DNA of 64,000 nt from an uncultured Lachnospiraceae bacterium. GTDB taxonomy: Bacteria; Bacillota; Clostridia; Lachnospirales; Lachnospiraceae. The translations under genes and the position numbers were made by a program. Below, piece after piece: positions 45,706 to 54,762 of this stretch. The stretch is taken from the NCBI GenBank assembly GCA_900317505.1, contig ONHB01000010.1, forward strand, positions 1-64,000. The letters are read 5' to 3'. The notes beneath the pieces are model-generated. The model saw only the letters and a list, made by a program, of their open reading frames with translations. It made no database searches and was not told the origin of the DNA. Position 1 is the first letter of the stretch; each line of letters begins with the position of its first letter.

Positions 45706-46020
45706 TTATTTCATTTTGATGCCGATGAATACACCAGCGGGCATCTCAAGTCTCTGTAATGCATCAACAGTTTTCTGTGTCGGTGCAATTACGTCGATCA
45801 GTCTCTTGTGAGTTCTCTGTTCGAACTGTTCACGCGAATCTTTGTATTTGTGAGTAGCTCTTAAGATGGTAACAACTTCCTTTTTAGTAGGAAGCGGTAC
45901 AGGGCCACTTACCTGAGATCCGTTCTTTTTGACTGTTTCGATGATTTTTTTGGCAGATGCATCAACTAATTGATGATCGTAGGCTTTTAATGTAATTCTC
46001 ATTACCTGCTGATTTGCCAT
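45706..46020 (-). CDS. rpsJ: 30S ribosomal protein S10
   Basis: 104 residues from ATG 46020 ([20 protein letters not shown]). [20 protein letters not shown] and [20 protein letters not shown] follow, ending [19 protein letters not shown] lies 11 nt upstream, a slightly long spacing. It is the first gene of the S10 cluster; S10 also serves as NusE in antitermination. Confidence 0.97.
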   Translation of the reverse strand: MANQQVMRITLKAYDHQLVDASAKKIIETVKKNGSQVSGPVPLPTKKEVVTILRATHKYKDSREQFEQRTHKRLIDVIAPTQKTVDALQRLEMPAGVFIGIKMK

Positions 46021-46262
46021 AAAAAAAGTCGCCTCCTTTTCGCACTTTTTTGATTGAAGTACGACAAGCGGTGACTGTACACTCTCCCGTGTGTGTCGCA
46101 ATGACTTTCACACGTCGTTTCTATCCTCGGATAGACTTTTTTGATTTGTACAGTGACTTGCCGTCAGTTTCCTAACTTGACATTCGCTCCACGGAAAACC
46201 TGCAACTATGTGCAGCAACCTCACGCTTCATAGCTATCATGCCACAGCACTTGATAATATAA
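46021..46262 (-). promoter_or_regulatory. Leader of the S10 operon
   Basis: About 240 gene-free bases precede rpsJ. A -10-like TATATT lies at about 46256-46261, right after the putP terminator, without a good -35 at 17 nt. The leader holds a tight hairpin TCTATCC-GA-GGATAGA-type at 46120-46135 and twice the string ATCAAAAAAGT, the second copy close to the rpsJ ribosome site. Leader-based feedback is known for S10 operons, but the mechanism here is not evident. Confidence 0.45.
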
Positions 46263-46265
46263 CAG

Positions 46266-46297
46266 AAAAAAGGAGCTTGCGCAAGCCCCTTTTTTTC
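46266..46297 (-). terminator. Terminator after putP
   Basis: AAAAAAGGAGCTTGC / GCAAGCCCCTTTTTT: a strong stem with a GCTTGCGCAAGC centre and A/T tracts on both sides, about 40 bp past the putP stop. Confidence 0.85.
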
Positions 46298-46334
46298 GAA
46301 GTTTATAAAAAATTGTATTTTTTTAAGTACATTG

Positions 46335-47882
46335 TTATTTTTCTGCTTTCAGCTCGGCACTTACGGCTTCAAACTCATCCACGATCTCTTTGGAAGGTGC
46401 TTTTGTCAGAAGACTTACCAGTACATTGACTAAAATTGCAACGATAAACGCCGGAAGCAGTTCATAGATATTCCATGCGCCGCCTAAAGGTCTTACTAAG
46501 AACTTCCATACAAATACCATGACACCGCCTGCTATCATTCCGGATAAGGCTCCCCATTTGTTGGAGCGCTTCCAGAACAAAGCTAACAGAACAACCGGTC
46601 CGAAGGCTGCACCAAAGCCAGCCCATGCAAAGGATACAATACCAAACACGGAGCTGTTGGGATCTCTTGCGATAAACATCGCAACTAATGAGATCAGCAC
46701 AACGGATACACGTGCGATGATCATGGCTGCTTTTTCACTCAGATCCTTGAAAACAACTTCCTTGATAATATTCTGTGATACAGAGGAAGCTGCAGCTAAC
46801 AGCTGTGAATCGGCTGTTGACATGGTTGCTGCTAAAATACCGGCTAAGATCAGTCCGGCAATCAGTGCTGCCAGCACACCGTGGGAAGCAATCGCCTGAG
46901 CGATCACAATGATGATTGTCTCTCCATCACTCAGTGAAGGGATCACGGAAGCCTTTGTCATTGCATTACCAACAATACCGATCATGATCGCTACTCCCAT
47001 GGAGATCACAACCCAGATCGTAGCTATCCTTCTCGACAATGTCAGCTTCTTGGGATTTTCAATCGCCATAAAACGCAATAAGATATGGGGCATTCCAAAA
47101 TAGCCAAGCCCCCATGCAAGTGTTGATGCGATTGTGATCGCACCATAGGAAGATGCGCTGTTACTTGCTGCATCATGAATGGCTGTCAGATTAAAATACC
47201 CTGCCATGGAACGCGCATTGTCTGCAACCGCTCCGATACCACCTGCAGTAGCCACACCATAGCCGAGTACTACGACGATCGCAATACTCATGATAATACT
47301 CTGGATAAAGTCTGTCGTACTGGCTGCTAGGAAGCCTCCAAGTGTTGTATAACCGACAATGACAACCGCACTGATGATCATTGCCACAACATAATCCGCA
47401 CCAAACAGCGTACTGAAAAGCTTTCCGCATGCAGCAAAGCCCGATGCCGTATAAGGCACAAAGAAAATAATGATCACAATCGCTGCGATTAAAGAAAGAA
47501 TGTTTTTGTCATCGCGGTAACGGTTGGAAAAGAAAACCGGGATAGTTGTTGAGTTTTTGCATTTAACGGTATACTTACGCAGTCTCTTCGCTACAACAAG
47601 CCAGTTGATATATGTACCGATTGCCAGACCGGCTGCTGTCCAGAATGCATCTGCAAGTCCAGTCACATATGCCACACCGGGAAGTCCCATCAGAAGCCAG
47701 CTGCTCATGTCAGATGCCTCTGCACTCATGGCGGTTACAAAAGGTCCAAGCCTTCTGCCTCCCAGGTAAAAATCATCTGTTGTCTTGTTTTTCTTTGAAA
47801 AAGAAACACCGATATAGACAACCACTGCAAGATATGCAATGATCGAAATCAAAATACAGATGTTGGATGTTGTCATTTTCAT
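46335..47882 (-). CDS. putP: Sodium/proline symporter PutP
   Basis: 515 residues with about 13 membrane helices, sodium:solute symporter family. DDFYLGGRRLGPFVTAMSAE near 36, ASDMSSWLLMGLPG near 55 (Na+/proline site), LGGFLAASTTDFIQSIIM near 181 and LAATMSTADSQLLAAASSVS near 347 match PutP closely. It imports proline with Na+. Both ATGs (47882 and 47876) have AGGAG upstream; the second is at the better distance. Monocistronic. Confidence 0.93.
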   Translation of the reverse strand: MKMTTSNICILISIIAYLAVVVYIGVSFSKKNKTTDDFYLGGRRLGPFVTAMSAEASDMSSWLLMGLPGVAYVTGLADAFWTAAGLAIGTYINWLVVAKRLRKYTVKCKNSTTIPVFFSNRYRDDKNILSLIAAIVIIIFFVPYTASGFAACGKLFSTLFGADYVVAMIISAVVIVGYTTLGGFLAASTTDFIQSIIMSIAIVVVLGYGVATAGGIGAVADNARSMAGYFNLTAIHDAASNSASSYGAITIASTLAWGLGYFGMPHILLRFMAIENPKKLTLSRRIATIWVVISMGVAIMIGIVGNAMTKASVIPSLSDGETIIIVIAQAIASHGVLAALIAGLILAGILAATMSTADSQLLAAASSVSQNIIKEVVFKDLSEKAAMIIARVSVVLISLVAMFIARDPNSSVFGIVSFAWAGFGAAFGPVVLLALFWKRSNKWGALSGMIAGGVMVFVWKFLVRPLGGAWNIYELLPAFIVAILVNVLVSLLTKAPSKEIVDEFEAVSAELKAEK

Positions 47883-47933
47883 AATCTCCTCTCATTTGAA
47901 TACATATTGGGTCTATCTCAAAAGCATCTGTTT

Positions 47934-48596
47934 TTATGAAATCACATTGCTATTGAAAACTCTTATTGCCGCTGATGCAATATTATCCTTAATATAGTTG
48001 GGATCCTCTGCGATTGCCAAAACCATAATGCATAAATATCCCAGTCCAAATACAAAGGATACAATGGATACGACCAGTCCTGCGATCGCAAGGCCTTCCA
48101 TTTTACCATCATTGTCGTTTTTCGATAAGATAGCCAGTACTACGCCCGCAATTCCCAGAATAACTCCTAAAATTCCAAAAGCGCAACAGGTCACGATTCC
48201 GGCAATACCAAAGATCAGGGAAAGGATTGCCTTTGTGCTGGTCTTTTTCTGAGGCACAGGATTGTATGCATTCTGGTTGTAGCCGTTCGCATAGCCCTGC
48301 TGGCCGTAACCCTGTGGCTGATAAGCTGTCTGTGGATTGCCTTGTGACTGGTAACCTGTCTGTCCATTGCCCTGCGGCTGATAGCCGGTCTGTGGATTGC
48401 CTTGTGGCTGATAGTCTGACTGACTGTAGCCCTGTGGCTGGTAATCACTCTGTCCGGTTGTCTGTGGCTGATAGTCTGTCTGACTGTAGCCCTGTGGCTG
48501 GTAGTCACCCTCTCCGGTTGTCTGTGGCTGATACCCCTGTGGATCATTACCCTGCGGAACATAACCGGAATTTATATTATTGTAATTTTCGTCCAT
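47934..48596 (-). CDS. DUF4190-like membrane protein with YQPQG repeats
   Basis: 220 residues. The first ~115 are low complexity, with about ten copies of a DYQPQGYSQ/GYQPQGNPQ-type unit. The C-terminal part has two membrane helices (AILSLIFGIAGIVTCCAFGI... and EGLAIAGLVVSIVSFVFGLG) like DUF4190 proteins. The tail is probably cytoplasmic. The function is unknown. AAGGAG lies before the ATG. A perfect -10 TATAAT lies about 65 bp upstream. Composition resembles the tail of the Bax-inhibitor-like protein at 56469-57440. Confidence 0.8.
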   Translation of the reverse strand: MDENYNNINSGYVPQGNDPQGYQPQTTGEGDYQPQGYSQTDYQPQTTGQSDYQPQGYSQSDYQPQGNPQTGYQPQGNGQTGYQSQGNPQTAYQPQGYGQQGYANGYNQNAYNPVPQKKTSTKAILSLIFGIAGIVTCCAFGILGVILGIAGVVLAILSKNDNDGKMEGLAIAGLVVSIVSFVFGLGYLCIMVLAIAEDPNYIKDNIASAAIRVFNSNVIS

Positions 48597-48773
48597 ATAA
48601 ATACATTCTCCTTCTACGTGTTTATTCTCTGCTGATGTAACACATTAAAGTAAATTATACAAGAAGAATACTTTTTCAACAAGCTTTTTTGACGAAAGAA
48701 CGAAAATCCATTAAAATACCATTAAATAACGGCGGGATGTATGGACATTCCGCCCCGCCATGGGAGTACCTCT

Positions 48774-49232
48774 ATGTATTTACATTTTCATATAAATAAA
48801 AAAAGATATCTTCTGCTCACAGGCATATTCCTGTTATTGATCCTTCTTTCCTTTGGCTATGTATATGTCGCTCCGGTTTTATCCGATACATACCCTGTCA
48901 TCTTCCGGGAATGTGTCTTTAAAAACTTTTTTCATCTGTACTGTCCCGGCTGCGGTGGCACGCATGCACTTTATGCCCTGTTACACCTGCATCCGCTCAA
49001 GTCCTTTCTTTACCATCCGCTCGTAATTTATGTTGTATTTTTTTGCTGTTTCTTCTATATTAAAATAGGTGTTGCATTAAAAAGACATCATGGAGAAACG
49101 GATATACAGATTCCGGTCATCCTTTTTTATATTGCTTTAATATTAGTCATTGCTTTTTTTATCCTGAGAAATGTCCTGCTCGTGCGTTTCGGTCTGGACT
49201 ATCTGGGAGAATTAAAAGCATTCTGGAGTTAA
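48774..49232 (+). CDS. DUF2752 membrane protein
   Basis: 152 residues with three or four hydrophobic segments. The family signature LYCPGCGGTHALYALLHLHP (near 62) is complete: CPGCGGTH with two Cys and a His that could bind metal. Function unknown. I choose ATG 48774, with GGGAG 7 nt upstream; the longer frame from 48741 has no ribosome site. It precedes the methyltransferase gene by 29 bp. Confidence 0.85.
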   Translation: MYLHFHINKKRYLLLTGIFLLLILLSFGYVYVAPVLSDTYPVIFRECVFKNFFHLYCPGCGGTHALYALLHLHPLKSFLYHPLVIYVVFFCCFFYIKIGVALKRHHGETDIQIPVILFYIALILVIAFFILRNVLLVRFGLDYLGELKAFWS

Positions 49233-49261
49233 AAACAACAACAAATTTTTAGGAGAATATT

Positions 49262-50134
49262 ATGTGGATTGCAGATCAATGGAAAGATTATGAAGTCATA
49301 GATACCTGTTCAGGTGAAAAATGTGAGCGCTGGGGCGACTATATCCTGGTACGTCCCGACCCGCAGGTCATCTGGGATACCGGACACCACAATCCGGCGT
49401 GGAAGAAAAAAAACGGCCACTATCACCGTAGCAATAAAGGCGGCGGCGAATGGGAATTCCGCAACCTTCCCGAAGAATGGTCCATCACATACCGCGACCT
49501 GACCTTTAACTTAAAGCCTTTCAGCTTCAAGCACACCGGACTTTTCCCGGAGCAGGCCGTCAACTGGGACTGGTGCTCTGAAAAGATCAAAAAAGCCACC
49601 AAAGAAAAAGGACGTCAGTTAAAGGTGTTAAACCTCTTTGCCTATACCGGCGGTGCAACGGTTTCTGCTGCAGCAGCCGGCGCTGCGGTAACACACGTAG
49701 ATGCTTCCAAGGGCATGGTGACCTGGGCAAAGGAAAACGCTTTGTCATCCGGTCTTTCCAATGCTCCCATCCGCTGGCTCGTAGACGACTGCGTCAAATT
49801 TGTCGAGCGTGAGATCCGCCGCGGTAATACTTATGACGGAATCATAATGGATCCTCCGTCATACGGCAGAGGACCCAAAGGTGAAATCTGGAAAATCGAA
49901 GAGTCGATTTATCCGTTTATTCAATTAACGACAAAGCTTTTATCAAAGGATTCCGTTTTCTTTCTGATCAATTCCTATACAACCGGACTGCAGCCCGCTG
50001 TATTATCCTACATGATCAATACGGCAATCGTACCGCAGTTTGGCGGCAGGGTGGAAGCCGAAGAAATCGGACTTCCGGTCACAGAGAGTGGTCTCGTGCT
50101 TCCCTGCGGCGCCAGCGGTAGATGGTGCAAATAA
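49262..50134 (+). CDS. Class I SAM-dependent rRNA methyltransferase (RlmI/RlmK-like)
   Basis: 290 residues. The AdoMet fold has motif I VLNLFAYTGGATVSAAAAGA near 122, acidic VTHVDASKGMVTWAKENA near 143, and the catalytic-region motif IIMDPPSYGRG near 195. The N-terminal part differs from the PUA domain of E. coli RlmI, so it belongs to the shorter group related to the RlmK catalytic half. It probably methylates 23S rRNA; the position is not known. AGGAG lies 6 nt upstream of the ATG. Confidence 0.85.
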   Translation: MWIADQWKDYEVIDTCSGEKCERWGDYILVRPDPQVIWDTGHHNPAWKKKNGHYHRSNKGGGEWEFRNLPEEWSITYRDLTFNLKPFSFKHTGLFPEQAVNWDWCSEKIKKATKEKGRQLKVLNLFAYTGGATVSAAAAGAAVTHVDASKGMVTWAKENALSSGLSNAPIRWLVDDCVKFVEREIRRGNTYDGIIMDPPSYGRGPKGEIWKIEESIYPFIQLTTKLLSKDSVFFLINSYTTGLQPAVLSYMINTAIVPQFGGRVEAEEIGLPVTESGLVLPCGASGRWCK

Positions 50135-50138
50135 AGCT

Positions 50139-52415
50139 TTAATCCTCCCGTGATTCCCAACTATCGTTGATCACTGCATTTTCCATGGCTTTCTTCAGAT
50201 CCTGAGGGAAGCCTTTTGTATACAATGCATACTGCGACTCTGCTCCATCCTTGGAAATAACCTTTATGAAATAATCCTGATCGGCCAGCATGTCAACCTC
50301 TATTGCATCCCAGTGTGCTTTCATTGGAAATGCATCCGCCATAACCTCTTTGCCAAGCTCTGACTGAGGATCCAGTTCCAAGACAAGCTGTGTTGTTGTA
50401 TCATCCATTTCTGTTGTTGTATACACATTTATCTTAGAAACCTCATCTGTCGGAATGGATGTATCCGTATTTATACCGATGGACTGCAGGAATGCTGTCG
50501 TTTTCTCATCACATTCATAAACACTCATTATGATAGTGATAGCTCCGGAGTATTCATCCCATCGTGTCTCACCTTTTACAACCTTTCCGATATCCACTTC
50601 AATATATCCGACAGGCGCTTTATCCAGCAGATCCGTATATGTCCGGGCATTCAGATCATCCTTCATCGCTTCGCAAAGCTTATCGATGTCCTCCCCGGTG
50701 ATTCTCTGACCATAGGTATCTCCCATGCTTGATTCAAAATCATATCCGGTATATACGGCTTCTACATTGTACGAATCGCTGTTTAACCGGTCCATAACAA
50801 CCGAATTATTAAATAAATTGGTTGCATTTTTATATCCCTGCGTCTCGTACACAACAGAATATATCTTTCTGACATCAATCTCGGAGAGGCAGTATGTTCT
50901 TTTCACGTTCCGTCCGTTTTTCAGATGATATTCAACTCCTACGCTCTCGCAATAATACCGGTCCTTGTAGGTCAGATCGCTGTCAACACCCAGATCATCT
51001 CTCACAGAATAAGTCTGATCCTGAGGGAAGGTATCGGTCGACTGATATTGTTCTTTATCCATTGCATCCTGCAAAACAGTGAGCAGGACCTTTTTGGCAT
51101 TTTCATCGGTAATATGCATATCGGCTGTATCTCCCAGCTCTGAGAGGGATCCATTATTTTGCGGTGCAGCCCAGCCATAGTATCTGACAAATGAAAAATC
51201 GGCCAGTTCATCTTCCTTTGGCAGGTAAGTATTATATCCGAAAATATCAAATGCATAAACAGAAAAGATCAGACAACACAGAACACATGCCGCAAGCGAT
51301 GCAGGCAGATGCTTTTTCGGCTGACGGATAACACTGTTAAAATCGCCCTCCATGATGGCGCAAAGTATGATATGCAGTACGATCGCCGATAAAACAATAC
51401 CGATAAATCCATACATATTGACCTTTTCATAATAAGCACCGGCAATCGCCATCAACACGCCGACACCCAGAGAAACCGTAAAAACAATGGCAAACTGAAT
51501 TAGCGGAACTGCCTTTTTAAATACAATGGACTTTCCTCCTGTCTGAGAGGCTCTTTTTTTGTAAAGCCAGTAAGCGATCAATGTATATACGATCAGCTGC
51601 AGCAGTAAAAGCACAAAATAATAAGCACATTTTGTTGATACACCGGCTCCGAACCGGAAATAATTATACTGTGCAAATGCCCGGTTCTCGACGGAGATAA
51701 ATGTACATAATCCGGAAAATATCGGCGAAGTCAGGTTACCCGTTGCGAACTGACTATAGCCTGTATCCCCACAATAGGTATCCCAAAACTGTGTTTTAAA
51801 GGCAAGTAAAGATGCCCGGCAGACTACTTCTACAAATAAGAAAAATACGCCTCCAAAAAATGCCAGCACCGTATTGCCGGTCAATAACTGTGCGATCAGT
51901 ACAAGCATGTATACACCCATAAATGTCAGCACACAGACAACAAATATCCCGACACTTGCTTTTAGAAAGTCGCTGTTATATATTCCGTACCCTAAAATGA
52001 TCAGGTTGGAGGCTAAAAGCCCCAGTGCCAGCGGAATGGCATACATAAAGAGACTGTTTAAGTGAATATACATAAAACGTTCTTTTTCCTTGACCGGAAC
52101 TGATTTGTACAGATCCACTTTCTGGCGCTTGTTCATCCAGGAAAGACTCTGGATTGCCATTATAATTCCCAGAACAATCGCAATGAAAAAATGTATAATA
52201 TTGTAAATATTTCCCATCAGAATGGAAGAGCACATCTGATTGTAAGCAACGGCAGTCTTAAGTCCTAACTGATATTCGGCAACCGCTCCGGATACGGATA
52301 AATAAGTAAACATAGGCAGTGCAAAAAACATAAGTCCAATGCTTAAGGATAATATCCAGCTTCTTTTTTTGATATTCCATAAACTATACTTCCAATATGA
52401 GCTTCTTGATGTCAT
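50139..52415 (-). CDS. ABC transporter permease with large extracytoplasmic domain
   Basis: About 758 residues from ATG 52415, which has GGAGG 9 nt upstream. Six or more membrane helices occupy the first ~400 residues (for example YSLWNIKKRSWILSLSIGLM). A further helix near 385 is followed by a ~350-residue hydrophilic domain with no motif I know. It starts inside the ATPase gene (32-bp overlap), so they form one transporter. With the GntR/YtrA-type regulator upstream the unit resembles the Bacillus ytr and related bacitracin/antibiotic-responsive ABC systems; the substrate is unknown. Confidence 0.82.
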   Translation of the reverse strand: MTSRSSYWKYSLWNIKKRSWILSLSIGLMFFALPMFTYLSVSGAVAEYQLGLKTAVAYNQMCSSILMGNIYNIIHFFIAIVLGIIMAIQSLSWMNKRQKVDLYKSVPVKEKERFMYIHLNSLFMYAIPLALGLLASNLIILGYGIYNSDFLKASVGIFVVCVLTFMGVYMLVLIAQLLTGNTVLAFFGGVFFLFVEVVCRASLLAFKTQFWDTYCGDTGYSQFATGNLTSPIFSGLCTFISVENRAFAQYNYFRFGAGVSTKCAYYFVLLLLQLIVYTLIAYWLYKKRASQTGGKSIVFKKAVPLIQFAIVFTVSLGVGVLMAIAGAYYEKVNMYGFIGIVLSAIVLHIILCAIMEGDFNSVIRQPKKHLPASLAACVLCCLIFSVYAFDIFGYNTYLPKEDELADFSFVRYYGWAAPQNNGSLSELGDTADMHITDENAKKVLLTVLQDAMDKEQYQSTDTFPQDQTYSVRDDLGVDSDLTYKDRYYCESVGVEYHLKNGRNVKRTYCLSEIDVRKIYSVVYETQGYKNATNLFNNSVVMDRLNSDSYNVEAVYTGYDFESSMGDTYGQRITGEDIDKLCEAMKDDLNARTYTDLLDKAPVGYIEVDIGKVVKGETRWDEYSGAITIIMSVYECDEKTTAFLQSIGINTDTSIPTDEVSKINVYTTTEMDDTTTQLVLELDPQSELGKEVMADAFPMKAHWDAIEVDMLADQDYFIKVISKDGAESQYALYTKGFPQDLKKAMENAVINDSWESRED

Positions 52416-53292
52416 AACCCACAACCTCCGTTTCACTGATAAAGATTTCCTCTAAGGAAAGTGGCAGAACCTCGCAAAAAACGGTATCGATCTGATTGAG
52501 CTTTTCAGCAATTTCATCACGACCGCCGCGGACTGTCAATGTATAAAGTGAACCTCTGTGTTCTTTTTTAATAATGTCAAAGATGCTGAGTGCATTTTCA
52601 TAAGCAGCTCCATCCTTGAATACACACTGGATCTTCTGAAGTCCGCACTTCATCTCATCCAGATCCTTGGATAACAGGACACCGCCCTTGTGCAAAAGTC
52701 CAACCGTATCACAGATATCTTCAAGCTCCCGCAGATTGTGCGATGCAATGACCGGTGTCAGACCTCTTTCTCCCATTTCTTTTGCCAAAAGGCTTTTTAC
52801 CGCCTGACGCATAACCGGGTCCAGTCCGTCAAAGGTCTCATCACACAGAATATAATCTGTCCTGCTTGCCAGTGCCAGAATGACCGCCAGCTGTTTTTTC
52901 ATACCTTTTGAATAAGTGGCTATTTTACGCTTTGATTCCAGCCCAAACTGCTGTAAGAGCTTGTAATACTCTGCTTTATCAAAGCTTTTATATACCATAC
53001 TGTAGTACTGCTCCATATCGACTGCATTTCCGTGTGGAAAAAAGTACGGTTCATCTGCAATAAAGAAGATTTTCTCCTTTGCTGCCGGATTGTCATATAC
53101 CGGCATATCATCAACGGTAATCATGCCTTCATCCGGCTTCATCACACCGCACATCATACGAAGTAATGTGGACTTTCCGGCTCCGTTGGTACCGATCAGA
53201 CCGAATACCATGCCTTCTCTTATATCGATATCAACTTGATTGACCGCTATATAATCATCAAATTTCTTGGTAATCCCTTTTATGGATATCAT
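52384..53292 (-). CDS. ABC transporter ATP-binding protein
   Basis: 302 residues. Walker A GLIGTNGAGKSTLLRMMCG near 34, Q-loop FIADEPYFFP near 77, Walker B YILCDETFDGLDPVM near 148 and switch His VIASHNLREL near 183. The signature is YSKGMKKQLAVILAL instead of LSGGQ, as in YtrB/DrrA-like exporter ATPases. It pairs with the overlapping permease. AAGGAGG precedes the ATG. 45 bp downstream of the GntR gene. Confidence 0.9.
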   Translation of the reverse strand: MISIKGITKKFDDYIAVNQVDIDIREGMVFGLIGTNGAGKSTLLRMMCGVMKPDEGMITVDDMPVYDNPAAKEKIFFIADEPYFFPHGNAVDMEQYYSMVYKSFDKAEYYKLLQQFGLESKRKIATYSKGMKKQLAVILALASRTDYILCDETFDGLDPVMRQAVKSLLAKEMGERGLTPVIASHNLRELEDICDTVGLLHKGGVLLSKDLDEMKCGLQKIQCVFKDGAAYENALSIFDIIKKEHRGSLYTLTVRGGRDEIAEKLNQIDTVFCEVLPLSLEEIFISETEVVGYDIKKLILEV

Positions 53293-53337
53293 GTTTCTCC
53301 CTCCTTGATTATTAGCCTATGCTAACTACTTTTTCTG

Positions 53338-53703
53338 TCAAAGATCCTTATGACGGGAATTGATATAATCCGTCAGTACAGATATTTCCACACCGGCTTC
53401 CTCTGTCTCCCGAAGCAATCCTTCCAGCTTTTCCAATATTTCTGCCTGCTTCATATCCTTCAGGTTGGTGTTTTCAGCGACAAAATTACCTCTGCCCTTG
53501 ACCGTATAAATAAATCCCTGCCGCTCCAATTCCGCATATGCTTTCTGAATCGTATTGGGGTTGATCGAAAGCTCCATCGCCAAAGATCTGACGGATGGCA
53601 TTTTCTCACCCGGCGTCAGCACATTGCGCACGATCAGATTTTTATATTTACTTACGATCTGCTCATAAATCGGTGTTGGATCGGTATAATCAATCCAGAT
53701 CAT
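53338..53703 (-). CDS. GntR-family regulator, YtrA subfamily
   Basis: About 121 residues. An N-terminal winged helix (PTPIYEQIVSKYKNLIVRNV, LTPGEKMPSVRSLAMELSIN, PNTIQKAYAELERQGFIYTV) is followed by a short helical tail, the YtrA layout. It probably represses its own operon with the two ABC genes by binding the palindrome at 53798-53828. ATG 53703 is preferred because GGAGGG is about 6 nt upstream and directly abuts the ATG at 53709. Confidence 0.92.
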   Translation of the reverse strand: MIWIDYTDPTPIYEQIVSKYKNLIVRNVLTPGEKMPSVRSLAMELSINPNTIQKAYAELERQGFIYTVKGRGNFVAENTNLKDMKQAEILEKLEGLLRETEEAGVEISVLTDYINSRHKDL

Positions 53704-53797
53704 TTTCATCCCTCCTTGCTGTCAGATAGATCGCTCTGTTTTTGTGTTGCTGCATTTTGTATACTTTTGCTTAATTTTGTTTATTTATCGTTTCGTC

Positions 53798-53828
53798 ATA
53801 AGTGTACTATCACATGTAGTACACTTAT
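53798..53828. promoter_or_regulatory. Palindromic operator of the GntR-ABC unit
   Basis: ATAAGTGTACTA (53798-53809) and TAGTACACTTAT (53817-53828) form a perfect 12-bp inverted repeat with a 7-bp centre. It lies directly downstream of the -10 box, covering the start of transcription, a typical repressor position. Confidence 0.75.
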
Positions 53829-53857
53829 AAATTAGCATATGCATATGGGGATGTCAA
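53829..53857 (-). promoter_or_regulatory. Promoter of the GntR-ABC unit
   Basis: Minus strand: perfect -35 TTGACA, 17-nt spacer, -10 TAATTT preceded by TGC (extended -10). The weak hexamer is balanced by the extended element. Confidence 0.6.
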
Positions 53858-53933
53858 ATGCTTTTTCATTTTTATTTAAAATATTAAAACAGCGTCCCCA
53901 CCATATCCCAAACAGGCTATGATTTTGTCCATA

Positions 53934-53983
53934 AAAACAGCCACCTTTCATAGCAAAATTGCTACTAATGAAAAGTGGCTGTT
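53934..53983 (-). terminator. Terminator after the ToxN-like gene
   Basis: AACAGCCAC / GTGGCTGTT with further pairing inward and a small bulge, followed by five T on the minus strand. It lies about 100 bp past the toxin stop. Confidence 0.75.
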
Positions 53984-54085
53984 TGTTAGCATATCGTAAT
54001 TTTATTGTATAAAGTATCCTATAGCCAGTCATTTACCAGAAACGAACTGTTCAAAGCAATTTGTTCAAGGAATAAATATTCTGCC

Positions 54086-54568
54086 CTATTCACGGCTTTC
54101 TTTACTCTTATATTTTAAGTATTCTGCCTCTAACTTTTTAAAATCGCAACATGTGAAATTCAACTTATGATTTTTATTACATCCTATCTTATATACAGCC
54201 TCTGCCTTTTGATAAATCTCTTTCTTGTGGTGGCGACAATAATCATATTCTGCCGAAATAATATTTGCATAATTTTGATCTTTTTCTGCTATCTTTTTAA
54301 AATCCTTCTCTGATAAAACTTCATCATAGGCAGGCAGCATAAATGAAAAGCGAATAGATGATATAACTCTCCCCCTATCAAAGATCAACATACTGGTCTG
54401 AAATTTTTTTGTTATATGAGATATAGGCGCATAATATTTTACTCCGCCTATTTCCAGTACCACACCACATACAAACTTATTGTTGGTTCCATAATGAATA
54501 TTTGGAATCTGTCTGTCTATAGATTGTAAAAATTTTACATAGTTTTCATCAATATCATAAAATTTCAT
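54086..54568 (-). CDS. Type III toxin-antitoxin endoribonuclease, ToxN/AbiQ family
   Basis: 160 residues. The start MKFYDIDENYVKFLQSIDRQ, then VPNI-like IPNIHYGTNNKFVCGVVLEI, VKYYAPISHITKK and VISSIRFSFMLPAYDEVL match the ToxN/AbiQ pattern. The conserved RFSF-P block and the Lys/Ser/Thr residues of the RNase site lie within these segments. ToxN enzymes cut cellular RNA and are held inactive by a repeated pseudoknot RNA encoded directly upstream; many act as phage-abortive systems (known). Here such repeats lie at 54624-54737. AAGGAG lies 7 nt before the ATG. Size is close to ToxN (about 170). Confidence 0.88.
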   Translation of the reverse strand: MKFYDIDENYVKFLQSIDRQIPNIHYGTNNKFVCGVVLEIGGVKYYAPISHITKKFQTSMLIFDRGRVISSIRFSFMLPAYDEVLSEKDFKKIAEKDQNYANIISAEYDYCRHHKKEIYQKAEAVYKIGCNKNHKLNFTCCDFKKLEAEYLKYKSKESRE

Positions 54569-54589
54569 GCGCTTTTCTCCTTATATAAA

Positions 54590-54622
54590 AATAAAAGAGC
54601 GAAGAAATACACTCTCCGCTCT
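54590..54622 (-). terminator. Terminator between the RNA antitoxin and the ToxN-like gene
   Basis: AGAGCG / CGCTCT with a 15-nt loop followed by TTTTATTTTTA on the minus strand. In ToxIN loci this attenuator sets the ratio of antitoxin RNA to toxin mRNA. Confidence 0.8.
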
Positions 54623-54623
54623 A

Positions 54624-54756
54624 CATTAAACCTTCACATTTCCGGTAGTGAGACACCTAGCATTAAACCTTTCAATTACGGTCGAAAAATACCTGGCATT
54701 AAACCCTGACTTATGGTGTCAGAAACCATGCATTAAAGAAATCATCTTGATTTCTT
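54624..54756 (-). ncRNA. ToxI-like repetitive RNA antitoxin
   Basis: On the minus strand the string TTTAATG recurs four times, at plus-strand positions 54731-54737, 54697-54703, 54661-54667 and 54624-54630, giving repeat lengths of 34, 36 and 37 nt. The units share GGTTTAATGCxxGGT near their joins and each carries a short self-complementary part. A 9-bp hairpin (AAGAAATCA/TGATTTCTT) precedes the first unit. Type III antitoxins consist of such 34-48-nt repeats cut by the toxin into single pseudoknots. Confidence 0.82.
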
Positions 54757-54762
54757 ATTAAC

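Noticed and set aside
48290-48545. CRISPR-like regular repeats
   Set aside because: They are in-frame codons for YQPQG-type protein repeats without unique spacers.
53832-54032. 66-residue minus-strand open frame between the GntR promoter and the ToxN terminator
   Set aside because: It covers a terminator hairpin and a promoter and has no ribosome site.
54624-54737. CRISPR array
   Set aside because: The repeats are continuous 34-37-nt units without spacers, lie between a promoter and a ToxN-like gene and fit a type III antitoxin RNA.
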